Of a DNA stretch of 64,000 nt, positions 60,337 to 64,000 are shown one piece after another. The DNA comes from Gordonibacter faecis (lineage in GTDB: Bacteria > Actinomycetota > Coriobacteriia > Coriobacteriales > Eggerthellaceae). The notes beneath the pieces are model-generated. The model was given only the letters and a program-made list of their open reading frames with translations, made no database searches and was not told the DNA's origin. Within the stretch, counting starts at the first letter, position 1. Each line of letters opens with the position of its first letter. The position numbers were made by a program, and so were the translations under genes. Location: positions 186,001-250,000 of the forward strand of contig NZ_JASJEU010000022.1 of assembly GCF_030077735.1 (NCBI RefSeq), given 5' to 3'.

Positions 60337-61533
60337 ATGCGCTTAATTAAATTCAGATTAAACGGCATTGACCTGTTCGAAAACGAAATACTTGCTTTCG
60401 ACTTTTTCGCCACAGATCGCGTACCTGATTCATCATTGGTTTATGAACTTCTCAAACCAATTTACACCCAGAAAGTCGTTGGCTTGGCAGGCATAAATGC
60501 CACCGGCAAATCAACCGCCCTTTCCTTTATTGAGGCAGTTCTTAAATTATTGTCAGGTGAACCCCTTCAGTCGTATAGTCAGGCATTTTATTCCACTGCC
60601 TTCCGTAAGAGTTTTCAGCTCGAAGCTCTTTTTTATCAGGATGGTCAGTACTACCTTTTAGATTCCGATATCCACTATGTTGCAGAGACGGAAGAAGATT
60701 CCTCCCTTGTTCCCCTCAAATTGGCATTCGCGGACGAAACACTCTGGGTGGCAAAAAGGGATGTGCATTTAAAAAAACAACTTGATTATAAGGAGTTTCG
60801 CCGTATTGCTACGCAAATGATACAGCGGAGTACTCTATCGGAAGAAGCTGCGCGCTTTTTACCTGATGATGTGAGTGTTGTTTCTTCGATCCAGAAAAAG
60901 GCTAAACCTGTCGTATCCGCTTTATACCATGATGCACCCTTGCAGACTCCTGTCGTAAATCGCATGGGTGGTGCTGTTGCAAACGTATTTGACCCGAGCA
61001 TCGAATACCTTAAACCGTCTGATAGCGGCGGCAGTCTTTTCCGTCTTAAGTTCAAACGAAGCGCCGAAGAAGAGGAACATTTTGTAAGTGTCATATCTTC
61101 AATGCTTTCATCAGGCACGATACGCGGAATCGAACTTGTTGACCAAGCTGTTTTAGTTCTTAAAACGGGTGGGTATCTTCTTGTGGATGAAATCGAAAAC
61201 CATCTCAATAAGCAGCTGGTTGGTATGATCATGTCGCTTTTCGACTCAGAAGAGACTAACCCGTACGGTGCCCTTCTTATTTTCACAACTCACTATCCTG
61301 AAGCGCTTGATTATATGCAACGTAAGGACAACCTTTATTTTCTCGTGCGAAATGACGAGCACCGAACGCAGATTATTAAGTATTCCGATCGGGTCAAACG
61401 CATCGAGAACAAAAAGAGTGAGGTCTTCCTATCTAATTACATTAAAGGTACCGCTCCTAAATATAGCGAAGTTGCGGCATTGAAGCGTTCTGTTATCGAC
61501 CGCTTGAAGGATGAGGTTCATGGACATCAGTGA
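60337..61533 (+). CDS. AAA_15/AAA_21-type SMC-like ATPase (putative defence ATPase, RloA/AbiLi-like)
   Basis: A 398-residue ABC/SMC-type ATPase. Walker A is GINATGKST (near residue 60), the signature is LSSGTIRGIEL, Walker B is GGYLLVDEIENHLN, and the switch His is in FTTHYPE. The region between Walker A and signature is ~200 residues and unassigned. The layout matches the AAA_15/AAA_21 ATPases of two-gene phage-defence systems. ATG at 60337 has GAAGG upstream; 60310 lacks an SD. Composition is clearly AT-richer than the flanks, which implies transfer. It overlaps the next gene by 14 bases. Confidence 0.85.
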   Translation: MRLIKFRLNGIDLFENEILAFDFFATDRVPDSSLVYELLKPIYTQKVVGLAGINATGKSTALSFIEAVLKLLSGEPLQSYSQAFYSTAFRKSFQLEALFYQDGQYYLLDSDIHYVAETEEDSSLVPLKLAFADETLWVAKRDVHLKKQLDYKEFRRIATQMIQRSTLSEEAARFLPDDVSVVSSIQKKAKPVVSALYHDAPLQTPVVNRMGGAVANVFDPSIEYLKPSDSGGSLFRLKFKRSAEEEEHFVSVISSMLSSGTIRGIELVDQAVLVLKTGGYLLVDEIENHLNKQLVGMIMSLFDSEETNPYGALLIFTTHYPEALDYMQRKDNLYFLVRNDEHRTQIIKYSDRVKRIENKKSEVFLSNYIKGTAPKYSEVAALKRSVIDRLKDEVHGHQ

Positions 61534-62059
61534 GTTTCGTTTTGCCCTTTCTTCCTCATATGTTCTGTTTGTTTGTGAAGGAGGTGCCGAGCGCATTGTC
61601 ATTCGGAAGCTCATTGAGAGCGAGCAGCTTCTCTGTAGGCCCGAAAACATTGTAGAGGTAACTTCCCTGAGAAGCGCCTCGGCTATTGAGCAGAAATTCC
61701 TTGGATATGATTACGATAAAGACCTGATTATTGCTCGTGTGCTCGATTCAAAAACGGAACGTTTTACTTTGGGAAATCTCTATCGGGATCGCTTTTCTGT
61801 ATGTAATATACGTACAAGTCCAGAAATTGAAATGCTTGTCATCATTAACGAGCATCAACTAACTGAGTTCAATAAGGTAAAGAGCCGCATAAAGCCAAGT
61901 CAGTTTTGCATCAGGGAACTTGGCTTTACCAACGTCAAAAAACCTGATTTTCTTGAAACGTATTGGAGCAAAGAAACCTTACTCTGTGCGATACGAGAAT
62001 ATAAAAGGATCCATCGAACTCCACCCGGCGAGTTTTGCCTCGCTGATATGCTTCGTTAA
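61520..62059 (+). CDS. RloB/TOPRIM-like effector protein (putative)
   Basis: A 179-residue protein coupled to the ATPase. SYVLFVCEGGAERIVIRKLI resembles the catalytic-Glu strand (V-EGxxE) of RloB/TOPRIM-type nucleases, DLIIARVLDSKTERF could supply the acidic centre (DxK rather than DxD), and RTSPEIEMLVIINEHQLTEF resembles the S-P-x-x-E-x-L-L-I segment of RloB. It is shorter than DUF4435 or Old proteins. Nuclease or toxin activity is inferred. The ATG at 61520 follows GAGG; 61511 is an alternative. A MITE-like copy follows 49 bases downstream. Confidence 0.65.
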   Translation: MDISEFRFALSSSYVLFVCEGGAERIVIRKLIESEQLLCRPENIVEVTSLRSASAIEQKFLGYDYDKDLIIARVLDSKTERFTLGNLYRDRFSVCNIRTSPEIEMLVIINEHQLTEFNKVKSRIKPSQFCIRELGFTNVKKPDFLETYWSKETLLCAIREYKRIHRTPPGEFCLADMLR

Positions 62060-62107
62060 GCAGGTCGCATTAGTCTCAAGGGGGCTGCAACAAAAGCCCC
62101 TCCCCGC

Positions 62108-62476
62108 TACTCAAAAGTGTGACGCGCTATCGCGCTGCCTAGTACGCCAATAAGCCTTCCCGCATACCTTACCTTGCGGCGCAGGCTGACTGGCTTGAAA
62201 ACATTGACTGGTAAGTAGCATACCCTCCGTAGCGGCGTAAGCAGCGACGGCGCAAAGCGCCTAGTCCCTTATAGGATGCGCTGTTCACGCGAAGCGCAAA
62301 AACGCAGGTCATAGTTGAGTTCTCCGCCTGCGGCGGAGAGGGCGCTTCATGAAGCGCCCCTACGAAGGTTATCTTTTTAGTTAGGTTTATCGTACATGAA
62401 CGAGCCCTCGTCATAGTGCTAGGGAAGGCAACCATCTCTTGGCGTATTCGTTAGCGCGAAGCGCGTCACACTTTTG
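62108..62476. mobile_element. Family-A MITE-like element, best full copy
   Basis: 369 bp with terminal inverted repeats of ~37 bp: the left end AAAAGTGTGACGCGCTATCG and the right end, reversed, AAAAGTGTGACGCGCTTCGC, both leading to TACGCCA. It holds internal hairpins and no gene. Obvious target duplications are not visible. Confidence 0.85.
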
Positions 62477-62512
62477 TTCAAGCTCCCTTGTCGTCGCAAA
62501 CGCAGTAATTAT

Positions 62513-63343
62513 TTACGGCAGCAGTACGTAGTCGTAGAGGTCGGGGCGGCGGTCTCGGAGGTAGGGGCTTTTTTGGCGCCAGTCTTTGATGTCGCTGACG
62601 TCAATCTCCACGTGCAGCACGCCTTCGGCTTCTTCCTCAAGTTCGGCTACTACCTGGCCGCGCGGGTTGCACACCTTGGTGTGACCGGGCATGACCAGGT
62701 CGTCCTCCACGCCGTAGCGGTTCACGGCGGCCAGAAACACGGTGTTTTCAAGCGCGCGGGCGGGCACGTTGATGTCCCACACGTCCATGTCCTCGGCACA
62801 CCACGCCGACGGGCACACCAGAATGTCGGCCCCCTGCAGCGCCAGCATGCGCGCGACCTCGGGAAATCCCAGGTCGTAGCAAATGAGCACACCCACGCGT
62901 CCAAAGTCGGTGTCGAACACGGGCAAGCCAGCGCCGGAGCGGAAGTAGAAACGCTCGAGCGCCCATAGGTGCTGCTTGTCGTAGGTGCCCATGACCTCGC
63001 CCGCGCGGTCGATCACGACGGCGCTGTTGAAGACGACACCCTCCAGCTCGTAGGTGAGCGGCACGCCCGCCACCACGTAGCAACCGGCCGCGCGCGCAGC
63101 CTCCTGCAGCGCACGCACGGTGGGGCCATCTACCGGTTCGGCCAGTTCAGGAATGTGCGGACCCACGATATTCAGCTCGTAGCCCGTGGAGAACAACTCG
63201 GGCAGCACCACCAAATCGGCGCCCTCGGCCGCCGCTTCCGCAATCATGCGGCACGCCTTCTCGGTGTTGGCCGCGGGGTCGCACAGCACGCTTTCGAACT
63301 GTACAAGCGCCAGGTGTGCCGTTTGCTTCGTATTCACTGTCAT
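62513..63343 (-). CDS. Nitrilase-superfamily carbon-nitrogen hydrolase
   Basis: A 276-residue amidase-type hydrolase with the catalytic triad Glu (VVLPELFSTGY), Lys (YDKQHLWALE) and Cys (VGVLICYDLGFPE). It hydrolyses an amide or carbamoyl group. The neighbouring hydantoinase-family gene, 7 bases upstream on the same strand, suggests a pathway for cyclic amides or N-carbamoyl compounds, but substrates are unknown. Confidence 0.9.
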   Translation of the reverse strand: MTVNTKQTAHLALVQFESVLCDPAANTEKACRMIAEAAAEGADLVVLPELFSTGYELNIVGPHIPELAEPVDGPTVRALQEAARAAGCYVVAGVPLTYELEGVVFNSAVVIDRAGEVMGTYDKQHLWALERFYFRSGAGLPVFDTDFGRVGVLICYDLGFPEVARMLALQGADILVCPSAWCAEDMDVWDINVPARALENTVFLAAVNRYGVEDDLVMPGHTKVCNPRGQVVAELEEEAEGVLHVEIDVSDIKDWRQKSPYLRDRRPDLYDYVLLP

Positions 63344-63350
63344 GCCCCTT

Positions 63351-64000
63351 CTACAGGTTGAGATCTCCCACAGCCTTCACGCGAATGCACAGCGCATCGC
63401 CCAGGTACGCCATGGGAATGTCCTCGACGTCCACCACTTCCACCGTGTCGGGGTTGGCGCCGGCCTCGATGGCCTCGTCGCACGCGCGCTGCTTCGACTC
63501 AGCGAGCGCCTGGTCGCGCGGCGTTTCCGCCAGCGAGAACACCTTGGCAATCTGGCCGGACACCTGCGCAATGGCCGAACCCACAGCGTTCGCCACACCG
63601 AAGTTCTCCGGGCGCAGCACGTTGTTCGAGCCCTCCAGGTGGTCGGGCGCCAGGATGGAGCCGCCGCCCACCAGGATAACCGTCACGTCGCCAGCCGACG
63701 TCTTCATAGCGTCCACCGCGTCCTCGATGATGCGCGTGATCTCGGCATATGCCGCGTCCACAAGCGCTGGATCGAGGTCGGCCACCAGCGCCGGGTCGCC
63801 CACGCCCTCGGCCAGGCCCTTCGCCACCACAATGTCGGTAGCCGTCAGGGTGTCGCCGCCGAAGCAGAGCGCCTTCTTCGTCACGAGATACCCCACGCTG
63901 TCGGGGCCCACACTCACACGGCCGTCCTCAAGCTGGCGCACCAGCGAGCCGCCGCCCAAACCCACGGACACCAGGTCAGGCATGCGGAAGTTCGTGCGCA
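63351..64000 (-). CDS. Hydantoinase/oxoprolinase-family protein, partial (C-terminal part)
   Basis: The window ends inside this gene. The visible ~216 residues include NFRMPDLVSVGLGGGSLV, the ATPase-like signature of hydantoinase A/oxoprolinase proteins, then FGGDTLTATDIVVAKG and VILVGGGSILAPDHLEG. The frame stays open to the right edge, so the N-terminal part lies beyond the window. The family performs ATP-dependent opening of 5-oxoproline or hydantoins. It precedes the nitrilase gene in one transcript. Confidence 0.85.
   Translation of the reverse strand, partial: RTNFRMPDLVSVGLGGGSLVRQLEDGRVSVGPDSVGYLVTKKALCFGGDTLTATDIVVAKGLAEGVGDPALVADLDPALVDAAYAEITRIIEDAVDAMKTSAGDVTVILVGGGSILAPDHLEGSNNVLRPENFGVANAVGSAIAQVSGQIAKVFSLAETPRDQALAESKQRACDEAIEAGANPDTVEVVDVEDIPMAYLGDALCIRVKAVGDLNL

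Noticed and set aside
62169..62435. Minus-strand ORF inside the MITE-like element (MTRARSCTINLTKK...), with counterparts at 5211-5426 and 38225-38527
   Set aside because: It is conserved only because the DNA element is conserved; ends and frames drift between copies and no SD is present.

Overview
The window is high-GC DNA from what looks like an anaerobic actinobacterium of the class Coriobacteriia, most probably an Eggerthellaceae relative (Adlercreutzia/Eggerthella/Gordonibacter type). The grounds are two Tat-exported molybdopterin reductase operons with TorD chaperones, a Tat flavoprotein reductase divergent from a membrane-bound LuxR regulator, and an actinobacterial FHA/phosphatase/SEDS-PBP/PASTA-kinase cluster. 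This is inference from gene content; no 16S gene is present. Two perfect 16-bp parS sites (1304 and 38639) and the FHA-PknB cluster, which lies near oriC in many actinobacteria, suggest an origin-proximal segment.

Layout. 1-5.1 kb: VTT membrane protein, an iron-storage encapsulin nanocompartment behind a Fur-like palindrome, a UbiB-type kinase and an EamA transporter. 6.0-13.9 kb: co-directional cell-wall control operon fhaA, fhaB, PP2C phosphatase, a single-chain SEDS-transpeptidase fusion, and a PASTA kinase. 14-20.7 kb: Tat-exported NlpC/P60 hydrolase, then a four-gene overlapping phosphorelay (Hpt, REC-HD-GYP, hybrid kinase, solute-binding lipoprotein). 20.9-27 kb: tRNA-Arg(CCT), a lipoprotein, the flavoprotein reductase with its LuxR-type regulator, and a small HTH module. 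27-35.3 kb: molybdoenzyme operon 1 (A, B, C, TorD, NapG/H-like) with a divergent MarR regulator. 36-38.1 kb: glycine-riboswitch-controlled AGCS symporter. 38.6-40.1 kb: accessory locus with parS, a G10 tract inside a promoter, an unknown protein and a Doc-like protein. 40.2-46.5 kb: shikimate-kinase-like protein, EamA transporter, LytS-type kinase, TSUP transporter, glycosyltransferase, QueT. 46.7-54.2 kb: molybdoenzyme operon 2 with a cytochrome-b-like anchor, then a two-component system whose sensor carries a c-type haem motif. 55-60.1 kb: RsgA, an OB-fold protein, TrkH, an NCS1 permease. 60.2-62.1 kb: AT-richer two-gene ATPase/RloB-like module behind a 21-bp-periodic repeat array. 62.5-64 kb: nitrilase and a partial hydantoinase.

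A dispersed, non-coding element with inverted ends (about 310-370 bp when both ends are present, plus truncated copies) occurs at five or more places and looks like a MITE family. The strongest candidates for undescribed biology are the ATPase/RloB-like pair with its operator array (60.2-62.1 kb) and the apparently phase-variable unknown/Doc-like pair (38.7-40.1 kb).
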